5,686 nucleotides of DNA from Cyanobium sp. NIES-981 (GTDB lineage: Bacteria; Cyanobacteriota; Cyanobacteriia; PCC-6307; Cyanobiaceae). Position numbers and translations under genes: made by a program. Within the stretch, counting starts at the first letter, position 1. Each line of letters starts with the position of its first letter. The DNA lies in contig CAMDSS010000137.1 of the NCBI GenBank assembly GCA_945907085.1, forward strand, positions 1 to 5,686, written 5' to 3'. Shown one piece after another: positions 1 to 5,664 of this stretch. Below the pieces are notes generated by a model. That model had not been told where the DNA came from. It saw only the letters and a program-made list of their open reading frames with translations, and did not search any database.

Positions 1-383
1 GCCAACGGTTCCAGCCAGATGGTTTGGCCCGATCCCATGACCTGACCACCAGGGGCCTGGCCGTCCCGCTGCACCGAAATGGCTCCGCCCACCAGGGTGA
101 GGGTCACGGTGTCGCCCGGCGCCAAAATCACCTGACCTCCTGGGGCCTGGGCCAAACCGCGCAGGGCAAGGGGATGGTCGCTCGCCGCCACCGTCAGGGT
201 TGGGCCTTCCACAAGCAGCACCCGCACCTGGGGCTCGCTCTGCTGGGCGATCACAGCCTGGGCCATGACTGCCTGGGCCAGAAAAGCCTGGGGTGCCAAA
301 GCCGCCCCAGCCAGCACAGCAGAGGTCAGCCAATCGCGGAAATAGGGCACCACGGCTGCCGCAACTCCTGCCAGAAGGCCCAT
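1..383 (-). CDS. N-terminal part of an exported protein, possibly SpoIID/LytB-like (truncated by the window edge)
   Basis: An open minus-strand frame runs from ATG at 383-381 to the left edge with no stop: 127 codons plus two bases. The product starts MGLLAGVAAAVV. A hydrophobic, alanine-rich stretch at residues 18-46 looks like a signal peptide or membrane anchor, with possible cleavage near AVIA/QQS (about residue 46). From residue 52 a beta-rich segment begins QVRVLLVEGPTLTVAA and continues in short strands separated by Gly-Pro turns. This resembles the region preceding the conserved core of cyanobacterial SpoIID/LytB-domain proteins, which are linked to peptidoglycan remodelling. The core itself lies outside the window, so the family call is inference from memory. 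The heptapeptide QAPGGQV occurs twice, at residues 79-85 and 109-115. The gene diverges from rnz. A GGGG-containing stretch upstream of the ATG is a weak ribosome-site candidate; an in-frame GTG at 431-429 is an alternative start. That this is a coding region is fairly sure; its function is not. Confidence 0.6.
   Translation of the reverse strand, partial: MGLLAGVAAAVVPYFRDWLTSAVLAGAALAPQAFLAQAVMAQAVIAQQSEPQVRVLLVEGPTLTVAASDHPLALRGLAQAPGGQVILAPGDTVTLTLVGGAISVQRDGQAPGGQVMGSGQTIWLEPL
40..150. repeat. Two near-identical 21-bp direct repeats 90 bp apart inside the exported-protein gene
   Basis: Positions 40-60 and 130-150 match at 19 of 21 bases and are offset by exactly 90 bp, which is 30 codons. 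On the minus strand both encode QAPGGQV. This suggests an internal duplication of a short beta-hairpin unit. Codon-level identity is high, so either the duplication is recent or codon choice is strongly constrained. Confidence 0.6.
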
Positions 384-447
384 TCTGCCGGCTGCCCCTG
401 GGGAGTGCCAGCTCCGCGTGGCACCATGCACCAAAGCCACTGGGCCC

Positions 448-1395
448 GTGCAGGTCACCTTTTTAGGAACCAGCTCCGGGGTTCCCACCCGCGGCCGCAA
501 TGTCTCGTCCGTGGCCCTCAGGCTGCCGCAACGCTCCGAGCTGTGGCTGTTCGACTGCGGCGAAGCCACCCAGCACCAATTCCTGAGGAGCGAGCTGCGG
601 GTGTCCCAGCTGAGCCGCATCTTTATTACCCACATGCACGGTGACCACGTGTTTGGGCTGCCTGGCCTGCTGGCCAGCCTGGGCATGGCTGGCACCTGCG
701 AGGGCATTGATCTCTATGGGCCCGACCCCCTGCGGGATTTTCTCGAGGGGGTCCTGCGCACGTCGTCGACCCGGATCGGTTATCCGTTGCGGACCCATCG
801 GGTGGCAGAGGCGGCAAGCAGGGGAACACTTCTGCTGGACGACCCCGACTTCACCGTGCGCTGCACGCCCCTCATCCATCGGATTCCGGCCTTTGCCTAC
901 CGGGTGGACCAGAAACCCCGACCAGGCCGCTTTGACTTGGAGCAGGCCCGGGCCCAGGGGATCCCGCCGGGGCCGATCTACGCCGACCTCAAGGCCGGTC
1001 GCACCGTCACCCTGGAGGACGGACGAGTGATCAATGGCGCAGCCTTCTGCGGACCAGAACGCGCCGGTAGCAGCGTTGTGTACTGCACCGACACCGTGTT
1101 TTGTGAAGCGGCGGTCGACCTGGCCCGCGGAGCCGATCTGCTGATCCACGAGTCCACCTTTTCCCATGGGGAGGCGGAGATGGCCTACCAGCGCCAGCAC
1201 TCCACCAGCACCATGGCAGCCCAGACAGCCCTGGAAGCGGGGGTGAAGCAACTGGCCCTCACCCACCTCAGTCCCCGTTACATGCCAGGCAATCCGATGA
1301 CCCCGGACGACCTGCTTGCTGAGGCCCAGGCAATCTTCCCCAACACCCTGGTCGCCAAGGATTTCCTCAGCATCGAGGTCGCCACCAACGCCTAA
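448..1395 (+). CDS. rnz: Ribonuclease Z (tRNA 3' endonuclease)
   Basis: RNase Z is a cytoplasmic zinc-dependent endonuclease that cuts the 3' trailer from tRNA precursors before CCA addition. The 315-residue product opens MQVTFLGTSSGVPTR and has the metallo-beta-lactamase fold signature HMHGDH at residues 62-67. Predicted zinc ligands are His62, His64, Asp66, His67, His144, Asp215 and His273. The long-form exosite arm carries GIPPGPIY at 171-178, followed by an HEST motif at 234-237 and HST at 251-253. Ligand spacing agrees closely with Bacillus subtilis RNase Z (recalled as His63, His65, Asp67, His68, His140, Asp211, His269). Length is usual for the long bacterial form. I chose GTG at 448 because the family starts directly at the first beta strand. 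An in-frame GTG at 418 would add MAPCTKATGP and has GGGAG 12 bases upstream, so it cannot be excluded. All catalytic residues are intact. The gene is divergent from the left-edge gene and 120 bp upstream of psbV. Confidence 0.95.
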   Translation: MQVTFLGTSSGVPTRGRNVSSVALRLPQRSELWLFDCGEATQHQFLRSELRVSQLSRIFITHMHGDHVFGLPGLLASLGMAGTCEGIDLYGPDPLRDFLEGVLRTSSTRIGYPLRTHRVAEAASRGTLLLDDPDFTVRCTPLIHRIPAFAYRVDQKPRPGRFDLEQARAQGIPPGPIYADLKAGRTVTLEDGRVINGAAFCGPERAGSSVVYCTDTVFCEAAVDLARGADLLIHESTFSHGEAEMAYQRQHSTSTMAAQTALEAGVKQLALTHLSPRYMPGNPMTPDDLLAEAQAIFPNTLVAKDFLSIEVATNA

Positions 1396-1464
1396 ACCCC
1401 AAGGCCCCAGCCCCCTGGCCCTGCAACAGTTCACGCGATTCCGCACCAGAGGGCCCTTTTGCCG

Positions 1465-1473
1465 TGATACAAG
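1465..1473 (+). promoter_or_regulatory. Possible extended -10 promoter element of psbV
   Basis: The sequence TGATACAAG fits an extended -10 element (TG, one base, then TACAAG, which matches TATAAT at 4 of 6 positions). No convincing -35 hexamer lies 16-18 bases upstream. Transcription would start near 1480 and give a leader of about 36 nt before the psbV ATG. This is inference from sequence shape only. Confidence 0.27.
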
Positions 1474-1515
1474 GTCTTCGATGCGGTTGATCCGCCAACC
1501 CTCCGGCTTTTCCCA

Positions 1516-2043
1516 ATGGCCTCCTCCTTCTCTTTGGCTGCCCTAAGCAGAGCTGCCCGCCACGTGGTGCGAGCCCTGCTGGTCCTGCCGATGGCGCTGC
1601 TCGTTTGCTTTGCCACCCCAGCGATGGCAGCCCAATGGAGCGCCGAACAGCTCACCGTGCCTGCCACCCCTGACGGCACCCAGGTGACCTTCAACGAACA
1701 GGAGATCAAGGCCGGTCGCAAGGTGTTCAACCTGAGCTGCGGCGAATGCCACGCCGGCGGCATCACCAAGACCAACCAAAACGTGGGCCTCGATCCCGAG
1801 ACCCTGGCCCTGGCAACCCCGCCTCGCGACAACATCGAGGCGCTCGTCGACTACATGAAGGACCCCACCTCCTACGACGGCGAATATTCGATTGCGGACG
1901 TTCACCCCAGCCTGCGCAGCAGCGACATCTACGTGAAGATGCGCGATCTCGACGACGAAGACCTGCGGCTGATGGCCGCCTACATCCTGGTTTCCCCCAA
2001 GGTTCAAGGCCAGCAGTGGGGCGGCGGCAAGATTTACTTCTGA
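1516..2043 (+). CDS. psbV: Photosystem II extrinsic cytochrome c550
   Basis: PsbV is a c-type cytochrome bound to the lumenal face of photosystem II, where it stabilises the Mn4CaO5 cluster and its calcium and chloride requirement. The 175-residue precursor has a basic N-region, a hydrophobic segment at about residues 17-34 and an ATPAMA/AQ signal-peptidase site, so cleavage is expected after residue 38. The mature form is then 137 residues, the same as I recall for Thermosynechococcus PsbV. The haem motif CGECH is at 75-79. The second axial ligand is His130 in DVHPSL. In mature numbering these are Cys37, Cys40, His41 and His92, identical to the known protein. The conserved block LALATPPRDNIEALVDYMK and the C-terminal WGGGKIYF are present. 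The ATG has no Shine-Dalgarno but follows a CTTTTCCCA tract. The gene ends in its own terminator and appears to be a single-gene transcript. All key residues are intact. Confidence 0.98.
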   Translation: MASSFSLAALSRAARHVVRALLVLPMALLVCFATPAMAAQWSAEQLTVPATPDGTQVTFNEQEIKAGRKVFNLSCGECHAGGITKTNQNVGLDPETLALATPPRDNIEALVDYMKDPTSYDGEYSIADVHPSLRSSDIYVKMRDLDDEDLRLMAAYILVSPKVQGQQWGGGKIYF

Positions 2044-2062
2044 TCAGCCACTGATCTGCCAC
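2041..2062. repeat. 11-bp tandem direct repeat over the psbV stop codon
   Basis: TGATCAGCCAC (2041-2051) is followed directly by TGATCTGCCAC (2052-2062), one mismatch in 11. The first copy contains the psbV TGA stop. The second TGA is out of frame, so it is not a back-up stop. Probably a slippage or duplication trace. Confidence 0.6.
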
Positions 2063-2098
2063 TTACCTGCCCCGTTGAGATCCAATCTCTTGTTCTTC

Positions 2099-2126
2099 AA
2101 ACTCCTCCATCCGGGGGAGTTTTTTT
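2099..2126 (+). terminator. Intrinsic terminator of psbV
   Basis: The arm AAACTCCTCC (2099-2108) pairs with GGGGGAGTTT (2113-2122) over ten base pairs including one T-G wobble, around a four-base ATCC loop. A run of seven T spans 2120-2126. It lies 55 bases after the psbV stop. On the opposite strand the stem is followed by only three T, so it acts mainly on psbV and only weakly, if at all, on the convergent minus-strand gene. Confidence 0.9.
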
Positions 2127-2208
2127 ATGACCAAGCTGCTCCCAGGCGCCCTTAAATCGGGCGACAAGGAACAAGGAAAAAGACACAAAAACGTTGAACC
2201 CAGAGCGA

Positions 2209-2631
2209 TTAGCTCGCTACCAGCGCTTCCAGCCCCCCTGGCGGCCTGCCGTTGGCGGGATCCAAGGGGGCAGGCTCCATGGTGGCCGGCAATTTGCTAT
2301 ACCACCACTCCTGCAGCTCCGGTGCCAGCCTTACAGGGAACAGGGTGATCACCGTGCGTGTGGAGCGAGCACCAGGCTGCAGGAGCTCCACGGCGTAGCT
2401 GGGGCAGCGCCGGGACGCCAGATCCGGCACAAAGCGGCGGCCAATGCGACGCCAGCTGGGCTCCTTGCTGCGCCAGGCCAGGCGGCAACAGGGCCAGGGC
2501 AACTCCTCCCGATCAAACAGGCGGCAGCAGGGGCCGATCACGCGATAGCTGAACTGGCCGCCCGCACTGGTGTGCTCGCTGCCGGGCTCCAGAAGGGTTT
2601 GGGCCTGGACTGGTGACACCGAAGACGCCAT
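2209..2631 (-). CDS. Hypothetical protein, 140 residues, downstream of petF; family not recognised
   Basis: I do not recognise this protein. Strong G/C third-position bias and a clean 140-codon frame suggest it is genuinely coding. It has no evident signal peptide or membrane helix, so a soluble cytoplasmic protein is likely. Visible features: the pentapeptide PCCRL twice, at residues 34-38 and 47-51, with a further Cys at 76; an Arg/Trp-rich basic stretch at about 50-75 containing SWRRIGRRFVPDL; a strand-like segment RTVITLFPVRL at 92-102; the aromatic cluster EWWY at 108-111; and a low-complexity Pro/Gly tail from about 119. Five cysteines in a short protein could bind a metal, but the pattern matches no motif I know. 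The ATG at 2631 was chosen because the frame upstream of it is the petF terminator; only a TTG at 2676 would extend it. There is no Shine-Dalgarno. The U-tract of the petF terminator ends one base before the ATG. The TAA stop is 82 bp from the psbV terminator, in convergent orientation. Confidence 0.72.
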   Translation of the reverse strand: MASSVSPVQAQTLLEPGSEHTSAGGQFSYRVIGPCCRLFDREELPWPCCRLAWRSKEPSWRRIGRRFVPDLASRRCPSYAVELLQPGARSTRTVITLFPVRLAPELQEWWYSKLPATMEPAPLDPANGRPPGGLEALVAS

Positions 2632-2632
2632 G

Positions 2633-2655
2633 AAAAAGCCACCCCGAAGGGTGGC
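2633..2655 (-). terminator. Intrinsic terminator after petF, with TTCG tetraloop
   Basis: Read on the minus strand, GCCACCC (2655-2649), loop TTCG (2648-2645) and GGGTGGC (2644-2638) form a perfect seven-pair stem, followed by five T (2637-2633). A C-G pair closes the TTCG loop, the exceptionally stable tetraloop arrangement. It sits about 40 bases after the petF TGA. One base after the T-run comes the ATG of the next minus-strand gene, so it may also act as an attenuator or block that start site. Confidence 0.88.
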
Positions 2656-2695
2656 AGAGAAGGAACGGCTGATCAAGAAGGATCCAGCCAGTTGC

Positions 2696-2995
2696 TCAAT
2701 AGAGCTCTTCTTCGGCGTGGGTCTTGATGGTGCAGTCGCTGGTGGGGTAGGCCACGCAGGTGAGCACGAAGCCAGCTTCGATCTGGTCGTCGTCGAGGAA
2801 GCTTTGGTCGCTTTGGTCCACGGTGCCAGCGGTCAGCTTGCCGGCGCAGGTGGAGCAAGCGCCAGCGCGGCAGGAGTAGGGCAGGTCAATGCCCTGCTCT
2901 TCAGCTGCGTCGAGGATGTACTGGTCATCAGGCACCTCGATGGTCTTGTTGAGGCCTTCGCTCTCGCTGATGAGGGTGACCTTGTAGGAAGCCAT
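2696..2995 (-). CDS. petF: Plant-type [2Fe-2S] ferredoxin
   Basis: PetF is the soluble electron carrier that takes electrons from photosystem I and passes them to ferredoxin-NADP reductase, nitrite and glutamate metabolism, thioredoxin reductase and other acceptors. The 99-residue protein starts MASYKVTLIS. Cluster ligands are Cys42, Cys47, Cys50 and Cys80, in the classic Cys-X4-Cys-X2-Cys...Cys arrangement (SCRAGACSTC at 41-50, LTC at 78-80). Phe66 and the C-terminal Glu95-Glu96 correspond to residues known from Anabaena ferredoxin to matter for contact with its reductase. Cys88 is an additional, non-ligand cysteine. Length and acidity are those of photosynthetic PetF. The ATG has no Shine-Dalgarno but is preceded by a CTTTTCC tract. 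A possible promoter and leader hairpin lie upstream and a strong terminator downstream, so this is probably a largely independent transcript. It lies 142 bp after prmA. Confidence 0.97.
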   Translation of the reverse strand: MASYKVTLISESEGLNKTIEVPDDQYILDAAEEQGIDLPYSCRAGACSTCAGKLTAGTVDQSDQSFLDDDQIEAGFVLTCVAYPTSDCTIKTHAEEELY

Positions 2996-3011
2996 GGAAA
3001 AGATTGGAGCT

Positions 3012-3039
3012 CACAGGCATCCGGAGGGCCGGGCCTGTA
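3012..3039 (-). promoter_or_regulatory. Nested stem-loop in the petF leader
   Basis: On the minus strand ACAGGC (3038-3033) pairs with GCCTGT (3018-3013), and inside it CCGG (3032-3029) pairs with CCGG (3024-3021) around a CCCT loop. A two-base AT bulge interrupts one side, and a T-G wobble extends the base. That gives ten Watson-Crick pairs ending 17 bases before the petF ATG. If the proposed promoter at 3050-3055 is right, the mRNA begins a few bases before this hairpin. That position suits a 5' stability element or a translation control element. The structure is read from sequence; the role is inference. Confidence 0.45.
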
Positions 3040-3049
3040 GGACCCGCCA

Positions 3050-3055
3050 TTCATA
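3050..3055 (-). promoter_or_regulatory. Possible -10 element of petF
   Basis: Minus-strand TATGAA (3055-3050) matches TATAAT at 4 of 6 positions and is preceded by TG. The -35 region is poor (CTGGAA, about 16 bases upstream, 3 of 6). It would place the start of transcription near 3043, just before the leader hairpin. Weak evidence. Confidence 0.25.
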
Positions 3056-3064
3056 CATCCGCCA

Positions 3065-3107
3065 GCGGCCTTTCCAGGGGTTTTTGGGGTCAGGCCGCGG
3101 GAAGGCC
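3065..3107. repeat. Overlapping inverted repeats in the prmA-petF spacer
   Basis: GCGGCCT (3065-3071) and AGGCCGC (3092-3098) form a perfect seven-base inverted repeat with a 20-base spacer. An alternative pairing of GGCCTTTCC (from 3067) with GGAAGGCC (ending near 3106) uses some of the same bases, so the two stems exclude each other. Neither is followed by a T-run on either strand, so this is not a canonical terminator. It may be chance in GC-rich DNA or part of prmA 3'-end formation. Confidence 0.35.
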
Positions 3108-3137
3108 AATCAAAACCAGGACACGCATCAGCGTGCC

Positions 3138-4040
3138 TTATGCAACAACGGCGCGCTTGATGGTCATCAACCCCCACTGGCTCTGCTGGCCCGTGAGCTC
3201 CCCCTGCCAGCCCTCTTCCGCCAGCACCCGCTGCAGCGACGGCGCCTGATCCACCAGCAGGCCGCTCAGCAGCCCCACCCCACCGGCGGCCAGCACCTGG
3301 GTGAAGGCCGGGCACAGGGCCTCAATCACCGGCGCGAGGATGTTGCACAGCAACAGATCAGCGGGTTGGCCATCGAGGAGCTCCGCCAGGGCCTCCACGG
3401 AGCCCAGGCGCACCGCCACAGCCCCTGAGAGCCCATTGAGGGCGGCGTTGTCGGTGGTAGCCCGCACGGCCAGGGAATCGGTATCAGCGGCGCAGACGCT
3501 GGCGGCCCCCAATTTCAGGGCACCCAGGCCCAACACTCCGCTGCCGCAGCCCAAATCCGCCACCCGCAGCCCGGCCAACGCCATGGTCTCGATGGCCTCG
3601 AGGCACAGCCGCGTGGTGGGGTGACTGCCGGTGCCAAAGGCACTGCCCGGATCCATGGCAATGACCAGGCGATCGGCATGCTCTTCAGGGCACTCCAGCC
3701 AGGCCGGCAGGATCAGCAGCCGAGCGCCCACGGGGTCGGCCTGCCAGTGCTGTTTCCAGGTGAGGCTCCAATCCTCATCGGCCTGGTGGGTCCAGGTAAT
3801 GGGCGGCAGGGCTAGGCCAAAGGGATCGGCCAGGCCGGCCAGGGCCTGCTCCAACTGCTGGCGCTGGTCAGCGGGCCAATCAATCTCGGGCAACCAGGCG
3901 ATCAACTGCCGCTGATCCGGGGCCTCTGGCCGGTGCTGGAGGGCAACCCGGGGAATGCCCAGCACATCCAGCTTCCAGACCAGGGATTCCTCCAGTTCTG
4001 GTAAGGCCGCCAGCTCCAGCCGCCACCAGGCCAGGGCCAT
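3138..4040 (-). CDS. prmA: Ribosomal protein L11 methyltransferase
   Basis: PrmA uses S-adenosylmethionine to trimethylate amino groups on ribosomal protein L11 in the cytoplasm; in Escherichia coli the activity is dispensable. The 300-residue product has a substrate-recognition N-terminal domain (about 1-100), a linker and a class I Rossmann methyltransferase domain. Diagnostic motifs are DPGSAFGTGSHPTT at 130-143, the AdoMet-binding DLGCGSG at 162-168 with acidic Asp186/Asp188 at the end of strand two, and the catalytic-loop NILAPV at 233-238. The N-terminal domain is poorly conserved across the family, as usual. The ATG at 4040-4038 overlaps the serA stop in the arrangement TGATG, which supports both this start and translational coupling. 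No Shine-Dalgarno is seen. The TAA stop is followed by a 142-bp spacer without a clear intrinsic terminator, so some read-through into petF is possible. Confidence 0.95.
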   Translation of the reverse strand: MALAWWRLELAALPELEESLVWKLDVLGIPRVALQHRPEAPDQRQLIAWLPEIDWPADQRQQLEQALAGLADPFGLALPPITWTHQADEDWSLTWKQHWQADPVGARLLILPAWLECPEEHADRLVIAMDPGSAFGTGSHPTTRLCLEAIETMALAGLRVADLGCGSGVLGLGALKLGAASVCAADTDSLAVRATTDNAALNGLSGAVAVRLGSVEALAELLDGQPADLLLCNILAPVIEALCPAFTQVLAAGGVGLLSGLLVDQAPSLQRVLAEEGWQGELTGQQSQWGLMTIKRAVVA

Positions 4041-5626
4041 CAGAAGGTCACCGTGTGGGCTTGCTGGATGCCATTGATGGCGTTGATGGTGGCCAACAGG
4101 CTGGCGGGGATGGGGTCGTCGAGGCTCACCACCATCACGGCATCACCCCGCACAATCCGGCGACCCACCTGCATCGAAGCAATGTTGACGTTGTGCTCGC
4201 CCAGCACGGAGCCGAGATGGCCAATGATCCCGGGCATGTCGCGGTGCCGGGCAATCAGCATGTGGCGGCTCGGCGCCACATTGACGGGGAATTCGTCGAT
4301 GGTGGTGATGCGCAGCTCCCCATCGGCGAACACCGCTCCGGTGACGCTGTGCTGGCCGTTGGCACCCTTGGTGCTCAGCTGCAGGGAGCCGCCGGCGAAG
4401 TCGCGGCTGGCGTCGTCTTTGACCTCGACCACGTGGATGCCCCGGGCCTTGGCCTCGAGGCCCGCATTCACATAGTTGATGCTGTCGCCGAGGGCCGTGG
4501 AAAGCAGGCCCTTGAGGGCAGCAATCACCAGGGGCTGGGAGGGGTGGTTCGCAAACTCGCCTTGCAGCCGCACCTCCAGCTCTTCCACGCTGCCACCAGC
4601 CAACTGGCTGATCAGCTGGCCCAGGGTTTCGGCGAGCTGGAGATGGGGCTTGAGCTGCTCCATCACCTCTGGGGTGAGGCCAGGAATGTTGACGGCGCTG
4701 CGGGCAGGCAAGCCCAGCAAGACATCCCGGATTTGCTCAGCCACATCAATGGCCACATTTTCCTGGGCCTCTTCCGTGGACGCTCCCAGGTGGGGCGTGA
4801 GGATCATGCGCTCCGGAACCGACCGCAGGGGGGATGTGGCCTCCAGGGGCTCATTGGCATAGACATCAAGGGCCGCGCCGCCGATCACCCCGTTTTGAAC
4901 GGCCTCGGCGATCGCCGACTCATCAATGATTCCGCCCCGGGCGCAATTGACGATGCGCGCCGTGGGCTTCATCGTTTTCAGCAGCTCCGCATTGACCAGA
5001 TTTTCGGTATCGGGGGTGCGGGGCAGGTGCAAGCTGACGTAGTCGGCCTCGGCAAACAGGGCCGGCAGCGGCATCAGCCGCACCTGCATTTGCTGGGCCC
5101 GCTCCGCCGACACAAACGGGTCGTAGGCCATCACATCCATGCCCATGGCCTTGGCCACCCGGGCCACGTGGGAGCCGATCTTGCCGAGGCCCACCACCCC
5201 AAGCTTCTTCTTATAGAGCTCGTTGCCCACATATTTCTTGCGGTCCCAGCCGCCGGCCATGGTGCTCGCGTGGGCGTGGGGCACATGGCGCGACAACGCA
5301 AGCATCAAGGCCAGGGCATGCTCTGCCGCAGCAATGGTGTTTCCCTCAGGGGAATTGACCACGATCACGCCCCGCTTGGTCGCTGCGGGTACATCGACGT
5401 TGTCGACCCCCACGCCAGCCCGGCCAATGATGCGAAGTTTGTCGGCCGATTCGATGATCTCGGCGGTCACCTGGGTGCCTGAGCGAATCATCAAGGCGTC
5501 GTACTCGCCGATGATCTGCTTCAGCTCCGCAGGAGGAAGTCCAGGACGCAGATCGACCTGAGCCACCTGCGAGAGAATGTCGATCCCCGCCTGGTCAATG
5601 GGGTCGGAAACCAGAACCTTTGTCAT
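4040..5626 (-). CDS. serA: D-3-phosphoglycerate dehydrogenase, long form with ACT domain
   Basis: SerA oxidises 3-phosphoglycerate to 3-phosphohydroxypyruvate with NAD, the first step of the phosphorylated serine pathway. The 528-residue product starts MTKVLVSDPIDQAGI. A substrate-binding domain flanks a Rossmann NAD domain with GLGKIG at 146-151 and Asp168, which should bind the adenosine ribose and favour NAD. The catalytic set is Arg230 (NCARGG), Glu259 (NEP) and His279 (TPHLG). An intervening regulatory domain (about 318-450) and a C-terminal ACT domain (about 453-528, with RDMPGIIGHLGSVLGEHNVNIA) make it the long type that is often serine-sensitive. The length matches the 527-528 residues usual for this form. 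A TTG at 5683 would add 19 residues but the family starts at the chosen ATG. Stop and prmA start overlap by one base. A weak -10-like TACACT lies at 5664-5659, about 33 bases before the ATG; the -35 position would fall at or beyond the window edge. Confidence 0.97.
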   Translation of the reverse strand: MTKVLVSDPIDQAGIDILSQVAQVDLRPGLPPAELKQIIGEYDALMIRSGTQVTAEIIESADKLRIIGRAGVGVDNVDVPAATKRGVIVVNSPEGNTIAAAEHALALMLALSRHVPHAHASTMAGGWDRKKYVGNELYKKKLGVVGLGKIGSHVARVAKAMGMDVMAYDPFVSAERAQQMQVRLMPLPALFAEADYVSLHLPRTPDTENLVNAELLKTMKPTARIVNCARGGIIDESAIAEAVQNGVIGGAALDVYANEPLEATSPLRSVPERMILTPHLGASTEEAQENVAIDVAEQIRDVLLGLPARSAVNIPGLTPEVMEQLKPHLQLAETLGQLISQLAGGSVEELEVRLQGEFANHPSQPLVIAALKGLLSTALGDSINYVNAGLEAKARGIHVVEVKDDASRDFAGGSLQLSTKGANGQHSVTGAVFADGELRITTIDEFPVNVAPSRHMLIARHRDMPGIIGHLGSVLGEHNVNIASMQVGRRIVRGDAVMVVSLDDPIPASLLATINAINGIQQAHTVTF

Positions 5627-5658
5627 GCCCGGCGGGTGGTTGGGGGAGCCGGAGGTGC

Positions 5659-5664
5659 AGTGTA
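5659..5664 (-). promoter_or_regulatory. Possible -10 element of serA-prmA
   Basis: Minus-strand TACACT matches TATAAT at 4 of 6 positions and sits 33 bases before the serA ATG. The matching -35 region would be at the extreme edge of the window and cannot be judged. Weak evidence. Confidence 0.18.

Noticed and set aside
24..644. A 206-codon plus-strand open frame overlapping the left-edge gene and the start of rnz
   Set aside because: It is antisense to the exported-protein frame and out of frame with rnz. Its composition is His/Gln/Arg-rich with no domain.
463..1446. A 327-codon minus-strand open frame opposite rnz
   Set aside because: Antisense shadow of a gene with all zinc ligands in place; low-complexity Gly/His/Val composition and no recognisable motif.
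1417..1460. Inverted repeat GGCCCT / AGGGCC followed by CTTTT as a terminator for rnz
   Set aside because: Only six pairs around a 27-base loop and a four-T run. This is too weak to call, although it could contribute to termination.
2077..2089. Hairpin GAGAT-CCA-ATCTC upstream of the psbV terminator
   Set aside because: Five mostly A/T pairs with a three-base loop; within chance expectation and with no evident role.
2147..2163. Small hairpin CGCCC / GGGCG as a terminator for the minus-strand 140-residue gene
   Set aside because: Five pairs, seven-base loop and no T-run on either strand.
2127..2616. Plus-strand open frames after the psbV terminator (beginning at 2127 and 2194)
   Set aside because: The first ATG sits directly at the end of the terminator T-run, and both frames lie mostly antisense to the 140-residue gene, with biased non-protein-like composition.
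4055..5482. A 475-codon plus-strand open frame opposite serA
   Set aside because: It lies wholly antisense to the intact, motif-complete serA. Its His/Gly-rich composition is what GC-rich third positions produce on the opposite strand.
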